Source of the DNA: Anoxybacillus amylolyticus
GTDB lineage: Bacteria > Bacillota > Bacilli > Bacillales > Anoxybacillaceae
Length of the DNA stretch: 64,000 bases
Assembly: GCF_001634285.1 (NCBI RefSeq)
Contig: NZ_CP015438.1
Coordinates: 554,501 to 618,500, forward strand
Direction of reading: 5' to 3'
Part shown: positions 1 through 11,137 of the stretch, piece by piece
Numbering within the stretch: position 1 is the stretch's first letter
Layout: each line of letters starts with the position of its first letter
Position numbers and translations under genes: made by a program
Notes under the pieces: generated by a model
Databases searched by the model: none
What the model saw: the letters and a program-made list of their open reading frames with translations, nothing else
What the model was told of the DNA's origin: nothing

Positions 1-1
1 A

Positions 2-340
2 GGTATGGAAATTGGCGAGAAAACAGCGCTTGCTTTTATGGTCATGCCGGATATTATGTTTCCCGAAAAAATCAAAATCGGAAACCATTCGATTATCGGC
101 TACAATACGACGATTTTAGCGCACGAATATTTGATTAATGAATATCGACTCGGTCCGGTCGTCATCGGCGATGAAGTGATGATCGGCGCTAACACAACAA
201 TTTTGCCCGGCGTGACGATCGGTGACCGTGCGGTTGTCGGCGCTGGCACGCTCGTTCATAAAGACGTACCGGCCGGCGCTTTCGTAGCCGGCAATCCGAT
301 GCGCGTCATCCGCCAGCAAGAGATGCATTCTAACCAATAG
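2..340 (+). CDS. Hexapeptide-repeat acetyltransferase, C-terminal part (YvoF-like), 5' end outside window
   Basis: This is the C-terminal part of a left-handed beta-helix O-acetyltransferase. The residues show the family's hexapeptide rhythm ([38 protein letters not shown]) and the closing AGNPMRVI loop common to maltose/galactoside acetyltransferase relatives. About 112 residues are visible against roughly 170 for a full protein, so the true start lies upstream; the frame is open to the window edge. In B. subtilis the acetyltransferase yvoF sits immediately before hisZ, which matches this position. The acceptor substrate cannot be read from sequence. A strong hairpin terminator overlaps the stop codon, so the gene is probably not co-transcribed with the his operon. 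Confidence 0.8.
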   Translation, partial: GMEIGEKTALAFMVMPDIMFPEKIKIGNHSIIGYNTTILAHEYLINEYRLGPVVIGDEVMIGANTTILPGVTIGDRAVVGAGTLVHKDVPAGAFVAGNPMRVIRQQEMHSNQ

Positions 341-358
341 GTAGAATGCATTTTTTTA
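323..358 (+). terminator. Intrinsic terminator after the acetyltransferase
   Basis: A stem of about 10 bp (ATGCATTCTA at 323-332 with TAGAATGCAT at 342-351) is followed by seven T residues. It overlaps the acetyltransferase stop codon and separates it from hisZ. Confidence 0.85.
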
Positions 359-429
359 AGGTAAGAAAGTATTAGAATCTTGAATCGATGTCTAGCTTCG
401 AACTCACATCCTCCTCCGCTTTTTTATAG

Positions 430-458
430 TTGACGTATGTCAAAAGGAAGAGTAAACT
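430..458 (+). promoter_or_regulatory. Candidate sigma-A promoter for the his operon
   Basis: TTGACG at 430-435, a 17-bp spacer and TAAACT at 453-458, about 65 bp before hisZ. The -10 is only 4/6. I looked for a T-box or leader attenuator between 359 and 521 and found none. Confidence 0.4.
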
Positions 459-521
459 ACAAGTAACTTCACTTCTCTACCATATTAGCAAACTAAAGTA
501 TTTTAAAAAGGACGTGTGGAC

Positions 522-1700
522 ATGTCAAAGTTATTTACATTTGAAAAACCGCTCGGCATGCGCGATACATTGCCGTTTTTATATAAAGTCAAAAAACGTG
601 TCCGTCAAGCGATGACGAACGAAATTGAACAATGGGGATACGAGTTTATTGAAACGCCGACATTAGAATATTACGAAACGGTCGGTTCGGCTTCGGCGAT
701 CGCGGACCATCAATTGTTTAAACTTTTGGATCAACAAGGGCATACGCTTGTGTTGCGCCCTGATATGACAGCACCAATCGCCCGTTTAGCCGCTTCTCGT
801 CTTTACCAGCATGGCAATCCGCTTCGCTTGGCGTACCATGCGAACGTGTTCCGCGCCCAGCAACGCGAAGGCGGCCGTCCGGCAGAGTTTGAACAAATCG
901 GCGTTGAGTGCATCGGTGATGGCACTGTGACCGCTGATGCCGAAGTGATTCGCTTGATGATCGCCGCGTTAGAAAAAACAGGGTTGGAGCGGTTTGCAGT
1001 GGCGGTTGGGCATATCGGCTACGTCAATGCGCTGTTCGTCGACATTTTAGGCAATGAAGAACGGGCGAACGTGTTGCGCCGCTTTTTATATGAAAAAAAT
1101 TACGTCGGCTACCGCAACCATGTCAAATCGTTGCCGCTTTCATCGATCGATCAGCAACGGCTATTAAAGCTACTTGAACTGCGTGGGGATGCTAAAGTGC
1201 TTGCGAGCGCCCGCGAACTAGTACAGACGGAGGCGGGGATAAAAGCGGTCGAAGAACTTGCGGAGCTATGGAACGCCCTCCGATTGTTTGGCGTAGCGGA
1301 TACGGTAAAAATGGATATGACGCTCGTCAGCCATATGAGCTATTACACTGGCATTTTGTTTGAAGTATATGCCGACGGCGTCGGTTTTCCGCTTGGAAAC
1401 GGGGGACGTTACGATGAGCTGCTTGAAAAATTTTCGTGCAAAGCGCCGGCGACTGGGTTTGGTATTCGCCTCGATCGCCTCATTGAAGCATTGCCAGAAG
1501 CAGCGGTCGAAAGCGAGATCGAATGCATCGTGTTCAGCCAAGAACGGTTTGCCGAGGCGATTGAATTGGCGAATGAAAAGCGGCGCGATGGCAAAAAAGT
1601 CGTGTTGCAACATATCGCCGGCATTCGGGATATTGATGCTTACAGCAAACGCTATGGAGCGATCACCTATTTGCTCGGTCGAGCGGGAAAGGAGGAATAA
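522..1700 (+). CDS. hisZ: ATP phosphoribosyltransferase regulatory subunit HisZ
   Basis: HisZ is a paralogue of histidyl-tRNA synthetase that lacks aminoacylation activity and forms the regulatory half of the short-form ATP phosphoribosyltransferase with HisG. The class II synthetase-like core is visible: [12 protein letters not shown] at the start, [32 protein letters not shown] (motif 2 region), [15 protein letters not shown], and the late [10 protein letters not shown] loop. Length is 392 residues, normal for the family. ATG 522 is chosen over GTG 516 because AAAAGGA at 506-512 lies 9 bases before it, too close to the GTG. hisG follows 4 bases after the stop and is of the short form that needs HisZ, which supports the call. 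Confidence 0.95.
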   Translation: MSKLFTFEKPLGMRDTLPFLYKVKKRVRQAMTNEIEQWGYEFIETPTLEYYETVGSASAIADHQLFKLLDQQGHTLVLRPDMTAPIARLAASRLYQHGNPLRLAYHANVFRAQQREGGRPAEFEQIGVECIGDGTVTADAEVIRLMIAALEKTGLERFAVAVGHIGYVNALFVDILGNEERANVLRRFLYEKNYVGYRNHVKSLPLSSIDQQRLLKLLELRGDAKVLASARELVQTEAGIKAVEELAELWNALRLFGVADTVKMDMTLVSHMSYYTGILFEVYADGVGFPLGNGGRYDELLEKFSCKAPATGFGIRLDRLIEALPEAAVESEIECIVFSQERFAEAIELANEKRRDGKKVVLQHIAGIRDIDAYSKRYGAITYLLGRAGKEE

Positions 1701-1704
1701 GGCG

Positions 1705-2325
1705 ATGTTGACGATTGCGATGCCGAAAGGACGCATTTTTGAAGAAGCGCTCGAATTGTTGCGCAAAGCAGGTTATGCGCTTCCGCCTGAATTTGCGGAA
1801 TCACGCAAATTGATGATTGACATTCCCGAAGAAGATATGCGTTTTATTTTGGCAAAACCGATGGATGTCGTCACTTATGTCGAACATGGGGTAGCGGATT
1901 TAGGGATTGCGGGAAAAGACGTATTGCTCGAAGAAGAGCGTGACGTATATGAATTGTTGGATTTGCACATTAGCCAATGCCGTTTGGCGGTGGCGGGTCT
2001 TCCAAACAGCCGTTTGAACGATATTGCACCGCGCGTAGCGACGAAATACCCGAACATCGCTTCCAGCTATTTTCGCGAGCAAGGAGAACAAGTGGAAATC
2101 ATCCCGCTCAACGGATCGATTGAACTCGCACCGTTAATCGGGCTGGCGGATCGGATTGTAGATATCGTGTCGACCGGACGGACGTTAAAAGAAAATGGCC
2201 TAGTCGAGTTTGAAACGATTGCCAACGTCACATCGCGTCTCATTGTCAATCCAGTTAGCTATCGCATGAAAGATGAAAAAATTGATGAACTAGTCGAACG
2301 ATTGACAGCGGTGATCGCAAGCTAA
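1705..2325 (+). CDS. hisG: ATP phosphoribosyltransferase, short-form catalytic subunit
   Basis: HisG catalyses the first step of histidine synthesis, joining ATP and PRPP to give phosphoribosyl-ATP. The protein is 206 residues, the short form lacking the C-terminal regulatory domain; regulation is supplied by HisZ just upstream. Visible family features are the N-terminal [34 protein letters not shown], and the PRPP-binding loop [17 protein letters not shown] 1705 is selected because GGAGG at 1691-1695 lies 9 bases upstream; the frame is open much further upstream only because hisZ is read in another frame there. It is the second gene of the his operon. Confidence 0.96.
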   Translation: MLTIAMPKGRIFEEALELLRKAGYALPPEFAESRKLMIDIPEEDMRFILAKPMDVVTYVEHGVADLGIAGKDVLLEEERDVYELLDLHISQCRLAVAGLPNSRLNDIAPRVATKYPNIASSYFREQGEQVEIIPLNGSIELAPLIGLADRIVDIVSTGRTLKENGLVEFETIANVTSRLIVNPVSYRMKDEKIDELVERLTAVIAS

Positions 2326-2347
2326 TCCATACGCAGGAGGGAGCAAA

Positions 2348-3616
2348 ATGAAAATTGAACGGGTAACTGGGCAGCTTTCGCTGCGGCGGACGATTGAGTC
2401 CGGCACGGAAGAGCAGCGGCGGGCGGTACAAACTATTATCGATGATGTACGCACGAACGGAGATGCGGCATTAAGAAAATATACGGAACAATTTGACAAA
2501 GTAGCCATCGACGACTTTCTTGTATCGAAAGAAGAAATCGACGAAGCGTATGGTGAAATAAGCGACGAACTGCTTCACGTGCTACGCGAAGCGGCCACAA
2601 ATATTCGTGATTATCATGAGCGGCAAAAGCGCGAATCATGGATAATGACAAAAGAAGACGGAACGATGTTAGGACAAAAAGTGACACCGCTTGATGCGGT
2701 CGGTTTGTACGTTCCCGGCGGAACGGCGGCGTACCCATCGTCGGTGTTGATGAACGTCATTCCTGCCCAAGTGGCAGGCGTCCAACGAATCGTCATCGTT
2801 TCCCCGCCGAATAAGCAAGGGACGCTTCCTGCAGGCGTATTAGTCGCTGCGCATGAACTTGGGGTGAAAGAAATATATAAAGTCGGTGGTGCCCAAGCGA
2901 TTGCGGCGCTAGCATACGGGACAGAAACGATTCAACCAGTCGATAAAATTTTTGGTCCAGGCAACATTTATGTGGCGTTAGCGAAGCGGGAAGTGTTTGG
3001 ACAAGTAGCGATCGATATGATTGCTGGACCGAGCGAAATTGTCGTTTTAGCAGACGATACAGCAAAAGCGAACGAAATTGCGGCCGATCTTTTGTCACAA
3101 GCGGAACATGACGCGCGCGCTTCAAGCATTCTCGTCACTCCTTCGATGAAGCTGGCGCTTGAAGTAGCGAACGAAGTGGAAAAGCAGTTACAAACGTTGC
3201 CGCGTCAAGCCATTGCGGCAGCTTCCATTGCGCAATACGGAGCGATTTATGTGACGGACACACTAGAAGAAGCGATTGCGGTCGTCAACGAGCTGGCGCC
3301 AGAGCATTTAGAAGTAATGACGGCAGAACCGCTGCTCGTTCTCGGACAAATTCGCCACGCCGGAGCGATTTTTTTAGGGCGCTTTAGCTCGGAGCCGGTC
3401 GGCGATTATTTCGCCGGTCCGAACCACGTGTTACCGACGAACGGAACAGCAAGGTTTTCGAGCGGCTTAAGCGTCGATGAATTTGTAAAAAAATCAAGCA
3501 TTATTTTTTATAGTGAACAAGCGTTAAAAGAAAATGGACGCAAAATTGCCGCGTTTGCGAGAGCAGAAGGGTTAGAGGCGCATGCGCGGGCGATTGAGGC
3601 AAGGGGGATCGAGTAA
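2348..3616 (+). CDS. hisD: Histidinol dehydrogenase
   Basis: HisD carries out the last two steps of histidine synthesis, oxidising L-histidinol to histidine through the aldehyde with two NAD+ and a zinc ion. At 422 residues it is normal length. Family signatures include the [18 protein letters not shown] stretch, [30 protein letters not shown], the metal and substrate region [10 protein letters not shown] and [19 protein letters not shown], and [20 protein letters not shown] near the end. AGGAGGG precedes the ATG. The stop shares one base with the start of hisB (TAATG), implying coupled translation. Confidence 0.97.
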   Translation: MKIERVTGQLSLRRTIESGTEEQRRAVQTIIDDVRTNGDAALRKYTEQFDKVAIDDFLVSKEEIDEAYGEISDELLHVLREAATNIRDYHERQKRESWIMTKEDGTMLGQKVTPLDAVGLYVPGGTAAYPSSVLMNVIPAQVAGVQRIVIVSPPNKQGTLPAGVLVAAHELGVKEIYKVGGAQAIAALAYGTETIQPVDKIFGPGNIYVALAKREVFGQVAIDMIAGPSEIVVLADDTAKANEIAADLLSQAEHDARASSILVTPSMKLALEVANEVEKQLQTLPRQAIAAASIAQYGAIYVTDTLEEAIAVVNELAPEHLEVMTAEPLLVLGQIRHAGAIFLGRFSSEPVGDYFAGPNHVLPTNGTARFSSGLSVDEFVKKSSIIFYSEQALKENGRKIAAFARAEGLEAHARAIEARGIE

Positions 3617-4200
3617 TGCGCAAAGCAACCATTTCACGGACGACCAACGAAACAGACATTCAGCTCGAGTTAACGATTGATGGGCAAGGAACCGCCCAAC
3701 TAGACACAGGGGTGCCGTTTTTAACCCATATGCTCGATTTATTTGCGAAGCACGGGCAATTTGATTTACGTGTGAAAGCGAAAGGCGATACACATATTGA
3801 CGACCACCATACGACGGAAGATATTGGCATTTGTTTAGGACAGGCGCTACGGGAGGCGCTCGGTGATAAAAAAGGGATTAAACGATATGGGAATGCCTTT
3901 GTACCGATGGATGAAGCGTTGGCGCAAGTCGTCGTCGATTTAAGTAACCGGCCGCACTTTGAGTTTCGTGGCGAGTTTAAAAGCCAAAAAGTCGGAACGT
4001 TTGATGTCGAGTTAGTGCATGAATTTTTATGGAAACTCGCCTTAGAGGCACGCATGAATTTGCATGTGATTGTTCATTATGGTCATAACACGCACCATAT
4101 GATTGAAGCGGTATTTAAAGCGTTAGGGCGCGCCTTGGACGAGGCGACGATGATCGACCCGCGCGTCAAAGGAGTTCCATCAACGAAAGGAATGTTGTAA
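3616..4200 (+). CDS. hisB: Imidazoleglycerol-phosphate dehydratase
   Basis: HisB dehydrates imidazole-glycerol phosphate to imidazole-acetol phosphate. This is the monofunctional bacterial form (194 residues), without the phosphatase domain found in enterobacteria. The metal-binding motifs are visible: [13 protein letters not shown], then [17 protein letters not shown] in the first half and [18 protein letters not shown] in the second, with two repeats of the fold. The ATG overlaps the hisD stop by one base, and hisH starts directly after the hisB stop. Confidence 0.97.
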   Translation: MRKATISRTTNETDIQLELTIDGQGTAQLDTGVPFLTHMLDLFAKHGQFDLRVKAKGDTHIDDHHTTEDIGICLGQALREALGDKKGIKRYGNAFVPMDEALAQVVVDLSNRPHFEFRGEFKSQKVGTFDVELVHEFLWKLALEARMNLHVIVHYGHNTHHMIEAVFKALGRALDEATMIDPRVKGVPSTKGML

Positions 4201-4836
4201 ATGATCGGTATTATTGACTATGGGATGGGCAACTTATACAGCGTCAGTAAAGCGTTAGAACGACTAAACTATGAATATGTCATTTCGAGCGACCCGCAGC
4301 AACTGAAACAAACGAAAGGCCTCATTTTGCCGGGTGTCGGCTCGTTTCGCGATGCGATGCACATTTTAAACGAAACGGGCTTGGCGTCCTTTATCCGCGC
4401 TGCTGTCCGTGAGGGAATGCCGCTGTTTGGCATTTGCCTTGGGATGCAGCTGTTGTTTGAAGAAAGTGAAGAAAACGGCTTGACGGAAGGATTACAGCTG
4501 TTAAAAGGTCGCGTCGTTCGTTTTCCGGGCGTCACCGCAAACGGCGAAACGTACAAAGTGCCACACATGGGCTGGAACCGCCTGCAATTTCGCCATCCGT
4601 CCCCGCTGCTTACGAACGTCGAAGAAGGGTACGTGTATTTCGTCCATTCGTATTATGTCGATACCGATGACGATTCGGTTGTTTTGGCCAGCAGCACATA
4701 TGATGTCGACGTCCCGGCCGTTGTCGGCAAAGGGCATGTGTTTGGCACGCAATTTCACCCAGAAAAAAGTAGCGAAATCGGCATGAAAATATTAAAAAAC
4801 TATGCGAGCATCGTCGAAGGTGAGGGAAAAGTGTGA
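4201..4836 (+). CDS. hisH: Imidazole glycerol phosphate synthase, glutamine amidotransferase subunit
   Basis: HisH hydrolyses glutamine and passes ammonia to HisF. It is a class I (triad) amidotransferase. The nucleophile elbow [11 protein letters not shown] carries the cysteine, and the closing [14 protein letters not shown] carries the catalytic His and Glu. The N-terminus [16 protein letters not shown] is typical, as is the [11 protein letters not shown] oxyanion region. Length is 211 residues. The ATG abuts the hisB stop with no gap, and the gene's stop overlaps the hisA start, so expression is tightly coupled within the operon. Confidence 0.97.
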   Translation: MIGIIDYGMGNLYSVSKALERLNYEYVISSDPQQLKQTKGLILPGVGSFRDAMHILNETGLASFIRAAVREGMPLFGICLGMQLLFEESEENGLTEGLQLLKGRVVRFPGVTANGETYKVPHMGWNRLQFRHPSPLLTNVEEGYVYFVHSYYVDTDDDSVVLASSTYDVDVPAVVGKGHVFGTQFHPEKSSEIGMKILKNYASIVEGEGKV

Positions 4837-5567
4837 TGGCGGCATTTACGATTTATCCAGCGATTGATATGCGCGGCGGCAAATGTGTCCGTCTACTGCA
4901 AGGCGACTATAATAAAGAAACGGTCTACGGCGATTCACCGTTTGAAATGGCGCGCTTGTTTGCCGAACAAGGCGCACAATGGATCCATATGGTCGATTTG
5001 GATGGGGCAAAAGAAGGAAAGCGCGTGAATGACCGCTTTGTGCTCGAAGTCGTCCGTCATTTAAACGTCAACGTGCAAATCGGCGGCGGCATTCGCACGG
5101 AAGAAGATGTGGCGTATTATTTGGAAAATGGGGTTGCCCGCGTCATTTTAGGCAGTGCCGCCATCGCCAATCCGCCGTTTGTCAAAAAGATGTTGTCGCT
5201 TTACGGTGAGCGCATCGTCATTGGCATTGATGCGAAAAACGGATTTGTGGCGACAGAAGGATGGCTGAATACGTCGAATGTCAAGGCAACCGAACTCGGA
5301 AAAGAACTGGCAGAGGCTGGTGCGGAAACGTTCATTTTTACTGATATTGCCACTGATGGCATGCTATCGGGGCCGAATGTTCATGCGGCGGTTGAAATGG
5401 CGCGCGCGACAGGAAAGCGCGTTATTGCTTCTGGGGGGATCAGTTCACTTGAAGATTTGCGGACGTTGGCGGCATATACCGCGGACGGCGTTGTCGGGGC
5501 GATTGTCGGCAAAGCGTTGTATACGAAGCAATTTACGCTCGCAGAAGCGTTAAAGGTGGTGCAGTAA
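4836..5567 (+). CDS. hisA: ProFAR isomerase (HisA)
   Basis: HisA is a (beta-alpha)8 barrel that isomerises ProFAR to PRFAR by an Amadori rearrangement. The catalytic aspartates are visible in [14 protein letters not shown] near the start and [14 protein letters not shown] in the second half. The two phosphate-binding loops are QIGGGIRT and [12 protein letters not shown] chose ATG 4836 over the adjacent GTG 4833: the ATG overlaps the hisH stop (TGATG) and GGTGAGGG lies about 9 bases upstream. Length is 243 residues. The stop overlaps the hisF start by one base. Confidence 0.95.
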   Translation: MAAFTIYPAIDMRGGKCVRLLQGDYNKETVYGDSPFEMARLFAEQGAQWIHMVDLDGAKEGKRVNDRFVLEVVRHLNVNVQIGGGIRTEEDVAYYLENGVARVILGSAAIANPPFVKKMLSLYGERIVIGIDAKNGFVATEGWLNTSNVKATELGKELAEAGAETFIFTDIATDGMLSGPNVHAAVEMARATGKRVIASGGISSLEDLRTLAAYTADGVVGAIVGKALYTKQFTLAEALKVVQ

Positions 5568-6325
5568 TGATTACAAAGCGGATTATTCCATGTTTGGATG
5601 TAAAAGACGGCCGCGTCGTGAAAGGCGTGCAATTCGTGCAATTGCGCGATGCCGGCGATCCAGTGGAATTGGCGAAGTTTTACGATGAACAAGGCGCCGA
5701 TGAGTTAGTTTTTTTAGACATTTCCGCTTCGCATGAAGGACGGAAAACGATGGTGGAAGTCGTAGAGCAAGTGGCAGCGCAGCTGGCAATTCCATTTACG
5801 GTTGGCGGTGGCATTAACTCGCTTGACGATATGAAAAAAATTTTGCGCGCGGGAGCAGACAAAGTGTCGCTCAATACAGCAGCTGTGAAAAATCCTCAGC
5901 TTATTAATGAAGGCGCCGACTTTTTTGGTTCGCAATGCATCGTTGTGGCGATTGATGCGAAATATGACGAAACAATCGGTTCTTGGCGTGTATATACGCA
6001 CGGCGGGCGCAATGCTACCGAACGAGAAGTCGTCGAATGGGCGCAAGAAGCGGTAGCGCGAGGTGCTGGCGAAATTTTATTGACGAGCATGGATTGCGAT
6101 GGCGGGAAAAACGGCTTTGATTTAGCGTTGACAAAAACGGTGAGTGAAGCGGTATCCGTTCCGGTCATCGCCTCCGGCGGAGCAGGAAGCGCGCAACATT
6201 TCCTCGCTGCGTTCGTCGAAGGAAAAGCGGATGCTGCGTTGGCTGCCTCGATTTTTCATTATAAAGAAACGTCGGTGCGAGAAGTGAAACAGTATTTGCG
6301 AAAGCAAGGGGTGAACGTCCGATGA
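5567..6325 (+). CDS. hisF: Imidazole glycerol phosphate synthase, cyclase subunit
   Basis: HisF receives ammonia from HisH and converts PRFAR to imidazole-glycerol phosphate and AICAR. It is a barrel protein related to HisA. The catalytic Asp residues lie in [15 protein letters not shown] and [15 protein letters not shown]. Phosphate loops [11 protein letters not shown] and [12 protein letters not shown] are present. Length is 252 residues, as expected. The start overlaps the hisA stop (TAATG) and the 3' end overlaps hisI by four bases (ATGA). Confidence 0.97.
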   Translation: MITKRIIPCLDVKDGRVVKGVQFVQLRDAGDPVELAKFYDEQGADELVFLDISASHEGRKTMVEVVEQVAAQLAIPFTVGGGINSLDDMKKILRAGADKVSLNTAAVKNPQLINEGADFFGSQCIVVAIDAKYDETIGSWRVYTHGGRNATEREVVEWAQEAVARGAGEILLTSMDCDGGKNGFDLALTKTVSEAVSVPVIASGGAGSAQHFLAAFVEGKADAALAASIFHYKETSVREVKQYLRKQGVNVR

Positions 6326-6945
6326 ATGATATCCGCTTTAACGAGCAAGGGCTTGTGCCTGTCATTGTCCAAGACGCACAAAGCAAAGAAGTGTTAACGT
6401 TAGCGTATATGAATAAACAGTCGTTGCAAAAATCGATGGAAACAGGCGAAACGTGGTTTTACAGCCGCTCGCGCCAAGCGCTTTGGCATAAAGGGGAGAC
6501 GTCCGGTCATACGCAGCGCATTGTCGAGATGCGCTACGATTGCGATTGCGATGCGTTGCTCGTTCTCGTGGAACCGGCGGGACCGGCTTGCCACACAGGA
6601 AGTTATTCGTGCTTTTCGAACCGGATCAGTGGGGAACACGTTGAGCGATCGGCACAGCGTTTTGCGATTATTAATGAACTAGAAAAGGTGATCGCGGCAA
6701 GAGAAGCGGAACGTCCAGAAGGAGCTTATACGACGTATTTGTTTGAAAAAGGTGTCGATAAAATATTAAAGAAAGTCGGCGAAGAAGCGGCGGAGGTGAT
6801 TATTGCCGCGAAAAATCGCAACTCGGAAGAGCTGAAATGGGAAGTAGCCGATTTACTGTATCATTTGCTTGTCTTGTTGCGAGAACAGAAGCTGCCGCTC
6901 GACGAGGTGCTTGAGGTCTTAACCGAACGGCATGCAGGCAAGTGA
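6322..6945 (+). CDS. hisI: Bifunctional phosphoribosyl-AMP cyclohydrolase / phosphoribosyl-ATP pyrophosphatase
   Basis: This fusion performs steps two and three of histidine synthesis. The N-terminal cyclohydrolase half shows [11 protein letters not shown], the metal-binding [10 protein letters not shown] and a second cysteine pair region ending CHTGSYSCF. The C-terminal HisE half shows [15 protein letters not shown] and [10 protein letters not shown], an all-alpha NTP pyrophosphatase fold. Length is 207 residues. It is the last gene of the operon, four bases overlapping hisF, and a clear terminator follows at once. Confidence 0.96.
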   Translation: MNDIRFNEQGLVPVIVQDAQSKEVLTLAYMNKQSLQKSMETGETWFYSRSRQALWHKGETSGHTQRIVEMRYDCDCDALLVLVEPAGPACHTGSYSCFSNRISGEHVERSAQRFAIINELEKVIAAREAERPEGAYTTYLFEKGVDKILKKVGEEAAEVIIAAKNRNSEELKWEVADLLYHLLVLLREQKLPLDEVLEVLTERHAGK

Positions 6946-6950
6946 ACGGA

Positions 6951-6990
6951 AGCTAGTCCATCATTGGAAGATGGGCTGGCTTTTCTTATT
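6951..6990 (+). terminator. Terminator of the his operon
   Basis: A 12-bp stem with two G-U pairs joins 6951-6962 with 6970-6981 around a 7-base loop, and is followed by a T-rich run. Confidence 0.85.
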
Positions 6991-7024
6991 TTTGTTGGAA
7001 ATGTTTCTGTTGGACAAAAGAATG

Positions 7025-7033
7025 TGATATACT
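7025..7033 (+). promoter_or_regulatory. Extended -10 promoter candidate for the TPR gene
   Basis: TGATATACT has the TG extension plus a 5/6 -10 hexamer. No convincing -35 sits 17 bases upstream. It lies 37 bases before the TPR gene. Confidence 0.45.
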
Positions 7034-7069
7034 TCTTTTCGGTGAATTCAAAGGAGTATGGAGGAATAG

Positions 7070-8512
7070 ATGAACAAACGATTCAAAACGAAGCGATCGA
7101 CAACGAAGGTCATTCCGTTCATTCAGAGCGGAGACTATTATTTTACGAAAGGGTTACGTGCGTATCGGCGCCGCGAGTTATATAAAGCGAAAAAATATTT
7201 AGAGCGGGCAGTGCATCTAGAGGGGAATGAGGCGATGTTTGCCTGTCAACTGGCGGTTGTGCTCTCGGAGTTAGGCGAATATCAGGCGTCGAACGAATGG
7301 TTATTGAAAATTGTCACTGAATTAGACTCGGACATGAACGAATGTTTTTACTTTTTAGCTAATAACTACGCCCATCTCGGCTTGTTTCGCGAGGCAATGA
7401 ACTATGCTGAAAAATATTTAGAACGAGAGCCCGACGGCAGCTTCGTCGAGGAAGTGGAAGATTTAATCGATTTATTGAGCATCGAACAAGAAGCGCTAGA
7501 CGACCAAGAAGATTTGATTATGAAGCAAGAAAAGGCACGGACATTGTTAGAAAAAGGTGAGTTTCTTGCTGCGATCGACGCACTGAAGGCGATTATAGGG
7601 GAATATCCGGAATTTTGGTCCGCATACAACAACTTAGCGCTTGCGTATTTTTATATGGGGGATACAGAGCAGGCACAACAAATTCTTCAAGAGGTGCTTG
7701 AAAAAAATCCCGGCAACTTGCACGCGCTTTGCAACCGTCTTGTTTTTTCGCATTATTTGCGCGCGGAAGAAGACGTGGCGGATCTCGCTGAACAATTAGC
7801 GTGCGTCCATCCATTTTTAACGGAGCATCGCTATAAACTAGGGGCGACGTTCGCGCTCATTGGTCGATTTGACCTTGCATTTAAATGGCTCCGTCATTTA
7901 TACAAAATTGGTTTTGACGGCGACTATTCGTTTTACTATTGGCTTTCGTATTCGGCATATTATACCGGCCATGAGCAGCTTGCGAAAACGGCATGGGGAA
8001 AAGCGATGGAGCAAAGCTCGGAAAAGTTTGGACAAGAGCCGTGGGCTGTGTCCAGCAAACTTATGCGATGGCTGACGAGTACCGATATAGCGGAAGTGTT
8101 GTACGGGTTATATATGATGAGCAAATCGCTTACAGCTGATGAACTGATCGGTTACCAACGGGTAAAAAGTGAGTTGCCAACGCAAGTCCAAGCATTCGCA
8201 GACTATATTTTTTATTCAGATAAGGAAGTTCCCTCCTTCGTTTCTGACGGTTACGCAGTGATGGACGAATTATGGCAACGAAATTTGCTTGCCGACGAAC
8301 AACTCCATATCACATGGTTTCGCGTCTTTCTTCATGCCTCCACTACCGAGCTGCATTTTGTGAATCATTGCGCATGGGCGGCAGCAACGGAATACGTATG
8401 GAGACAAATGCAAGGGCAGTCAGTGACGCAAAAAATGATGGCACAAAAATACGATATTTCTTCTGCGACCGTGCAAAAATATGTGAAAAAAGTGCGGCAA
8501 TGGCTATCGTGA
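7070..8512 (+). CDS. Tetratricopeptide-repeat protein (YvcD-like)
   Basis: This is a 480-residue cytosolic protein built of helical repeats. TPR-like segments are visible around residues 20-50 (YYFTKGLRAYRRRELYKAKK), 55-110, 150-185 and 185-235 (YNNLALAYFYMGDTEQAQQI). The last 30 residues (MAQKYDISSATVQKYVKKV) resemble a helix-turn-helix, so a DNA or RNA contact is possible but unproven. No signal peptide or membrane segment is seen. The position between hisI and trxB matches B. subtilis yvcD, whose role is not established. GGAGG lies just before the ATG. Confidence 0.85.
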   Translation: MNKRFKTKRSTTKVIPFIQSGDYYFTKGLRAYRRRELYKAKKYLERAVHLEGNEAMFACQLAVVLSELGEYQASNEWLLKIVTELDSDMNECFYFLANNYAHLGLFREAMNYAEKYLEREPDGSFVEEVEDLIDLLSIEQEALDDQEDLIMKQEKARTLLEKGEFLAAIDALKAIIGEYPEFWSAYNNLALAYFYMGDTEQAQQILQEVLEKNPGNLHALCNRLVFSHYLRAEEDVADLAEQLACVHPFLTEHRYKLGATFALIGRFDLAFKWLRHLYKIGFDGDYSFYYWLSYSAYYTGHEQLAKTAWGKAMEQSSEKFGQEPWAVSSKLMRWLTSTDIAEVLYGLYMMSKSLTADELIGYQRVKSELPTQVQAFADYIFYSDKEVPSFVSDGYAVMDELWQRNLLADEQLHITWFRVFLHASTTELHFVNHCAWAAATEYVWRQMQGQSVTQKMMAQKYDISSATVQKYVKKVRQWLS

Positions 8513-8521
8513 GCAAACTAT

Positions 8522-9550
<1,029 letters not shown>

Positions 9551-9659
9551 TTTGTTAACGAAAACGTAATATATGTTTAACTCCACTGTAACACGATTGA
9601 AATAGTTTTCCTGTAAGATAAAAGTAAGTAATTGACCCCCTTTTATATAAATCCTTTTC

Positions 9660-9690
9660 AAGCACGGGCGCTTTCCCGTGCTTCTTTTTT
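9660..9690 (+). terminator. Terminator downstream of trxB
   Basis: AAGCACGGG at 9660-9668 pairs perfectly with CCCGTGCTT at 9675-9683, followed by CTTTTTT. Confidence 0.9.
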
Positions 9691-9704
9691 CGAAGGGACT
9701 ATAG

Positions 9705-9734
9705 CTGGCATGAACTGGCTCAGCGTAGTATAAT
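9705..9734 (+). promoter_or_regulatory. Sigma-A promoter for the NUDIX-rapZ-yvcK-whiA-crh operon
   Basis: A perfect TATAAT at 9729-9734 is preceded, 18 bp upstream, by CTGGCA (4/6). It lies 40 bases before the first gene. Confidence 0.6.
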
Positions 9735-9774
9735 ATAAGGAAACAGCATTGATTGCAGTGTTGAGGTGAACGAA

Positions 9775-10233
9775 TTGCAACGGGTGACAAATTGCATTTT
9801 ACGAAACAATGGAAAAGTGTTGTTGTTGCAAAAACCGCGGCGCGGCTGGTGGGTCGCACCTGGCGGAAAAATGGAACAAGGCGAAACGGTTCGGGAAGCA
9901 TGCATTCGTGAATATCGTGAGGAAACGGGCATTAACGTAACCTGTCCAGAATTAAAAGGCGTTTTTACCATCGTCATAAAAAGCGGTGAAGAAGTGGTTT
10001 CCGAATGGATGATGTTTACGTTTTTAGCCGAACAGTTTGCTGGAGAACTTGTGTCACACTGTGAGGAAGGGACGCTCGCGTGGCATGCGGAGGAAACGAT
10101 TCATGAACTGCCAATGGCGCCAGGTGATTACTATATTTTCGATCATGTGCTAAAAGGGTCAGGAATGATGTATGGCACATTTGTATATACCGAAGATTTT
10201 CAGTTGCTTTCGTATCGGCTAGACCCAAGTTGA
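9775..10233 (+). CDS. NUDIX hydrolase (YvcI-like)
   Basis: The NUDIX box reads from [20 protein letters not shown] on to REETG, covering about residues 28-52, with the catalytic REEVG-type helix intact. These enzymes hydrolyse nucleoside diphosphates linked to another group; the substrate is not evident. TTG 9775 is preferred because GAGGTGA at 9764-9770 is placed as its ribosome site; GTG 9766 would also keep the family's N-terminal LQRVTNC and gives three more residues. About 152 residues. First gene of a conserved operon with rapZ, yvcK and whiA, 13 bases before rapZ. Confidence 0.9.
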   Translation: MQRVTNCILRNNGKVLLLQKPRRGWWVAPGGKMEQGETVREACIREYREETGINVTCPELKGVFTIVIKSGEEVVSEWMMFTFLAEQFAGELVSHCEEGTLAWHAEETIHELPMAPGDYYIFDHVLKGSGMMYGTFVYTEDFQLLSYRLDPS

Positions 10234-10246
10234 GAGGGGGAGGACA

Positions 10247-11137
10247 ATGAGCACGGGTTCAAGCGACATTCAAATGGTCATTATTACCGGAATGTCCGGT
10301 GCAGGGAAAACGGTAGCGATTCAAAGTTTTGAAGATTTAGGTTTTTTTTGTGTCGATAATTTGCCGCCGACGTTGTTGCTGAAATTTTTGGAGTTAATAA
10401 AAGAATCAGGGAATAAAATGAATAAAGTCGCGCTTGTGATGGATTTGCGGAGTCGCGACTTTTTTGACAGTTTATTTGCAGCGCTGGACGATTTAGCCGA
10501 GCGTTCGTGGGTGACTCCGCAAATTTTATTTTTAGATGCGAAAGACGATACGCTTGTAGCTCGCTACAAAGAAACGCGGCGCACCCATCCGCTTGCACCG
10601 AACGGGTTGCCACTAGAAGGAATTCGGTTAGAGCGGCAGTTGTTAGAAGAGTTAAAAGGAAGGGCGCAAATCATTTACGATACGTCCGATTTAAAACCGC
10701 GGGAGTTGCGTGAAAAAATTTTGCAGCAATTCTCAGCAAATAAGCAGCAACCGTTTACCGTCAATGTCGTATCGTTTGGGTTTAAATACGGATTGCCGAT
10801 TGATGCCGATTTAGTGTTTGATGTGCGTTTTTTGCCGAACCCACATTACATCGACCATATGCGTCCGAAAACAGGATTGGATGAAGAAGTCGCTTCTTAT
10901 GTGCTGAAGTGGCACGAAACACAAAAGTTTTTGGAAAAAGCAACGGATTTATTAGCGTTTATGTTGCCGCATTATAAACGAGAAGGAAAAAGCCAGCTCG
11001 TCATCGCCATCGGTTGCACGGGCGGCCAACATCGTTCGGTGGCGCTTGCGGAATATATTGCGAACTACTTTGCGAGCGATTATAAAACACATGTCTCTCA
11101 TCGTGATATGGAAAAGAGGAAGGAAAAACATTCATGA
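10247..11137 (+). CDS. rapZ: RNase adapter RapZ / nucleotide-binding protein YvcJ
   Basis: This P-loop protein has Walker [13 protein letters not shown] near residue 15 and the [10 protein letters not shown] segment that follows in the family. The C-terminal half carries [11 protein letters not shown], the arginine-rich VRFLPNPH stretch and [17 protein letters not shown], the conserved ligand site of RapZ. In E. coli RapZ guides RNase E to a small RNA; in B. subtilis YvcJ binds and hydrolyses nucleotides and affects competence. Length is 296 residues. The 3' end overlaps yvcK by four bases. Confidence 0.94.
   Translation: MSTGSSDIQMVIITGMSGAGKTVAIQSFEDLGFFCVDNLPPTLLLKFLELIKESGNKMNKVALVMDLRSRDFFDSLFAALDDLAERSWVTPQILFLDAKDDTLVARYKETRRTHPLAPNGLPLEGIRLERQLLEELKGRAQIIYDTSDLKPRELREKILQQFSANKQQPFTVNVVSFGFKYGLPIDADLVFDVRFLPNPHYIDHMRPKTGLDEEVASYVLKWHETQKFLEKATDLLAFMLPHYKREGKSQLVIAIGCTGGQHRSVALAEYIANYFASDYKTHVSHRDMEKRKEKHS

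Noticed and set aside
359-521. T-box or histidine attenuator ahead of hisZ
   Set aside because: No T-box core sequence, specifier loop or terminator-antiterminator pair could be found.
430-615. 61-codon frame overlapping the start of hisZ
   Set aside because: Overlaps hisZ in another frame, has no ribosome site and resembles nothing.
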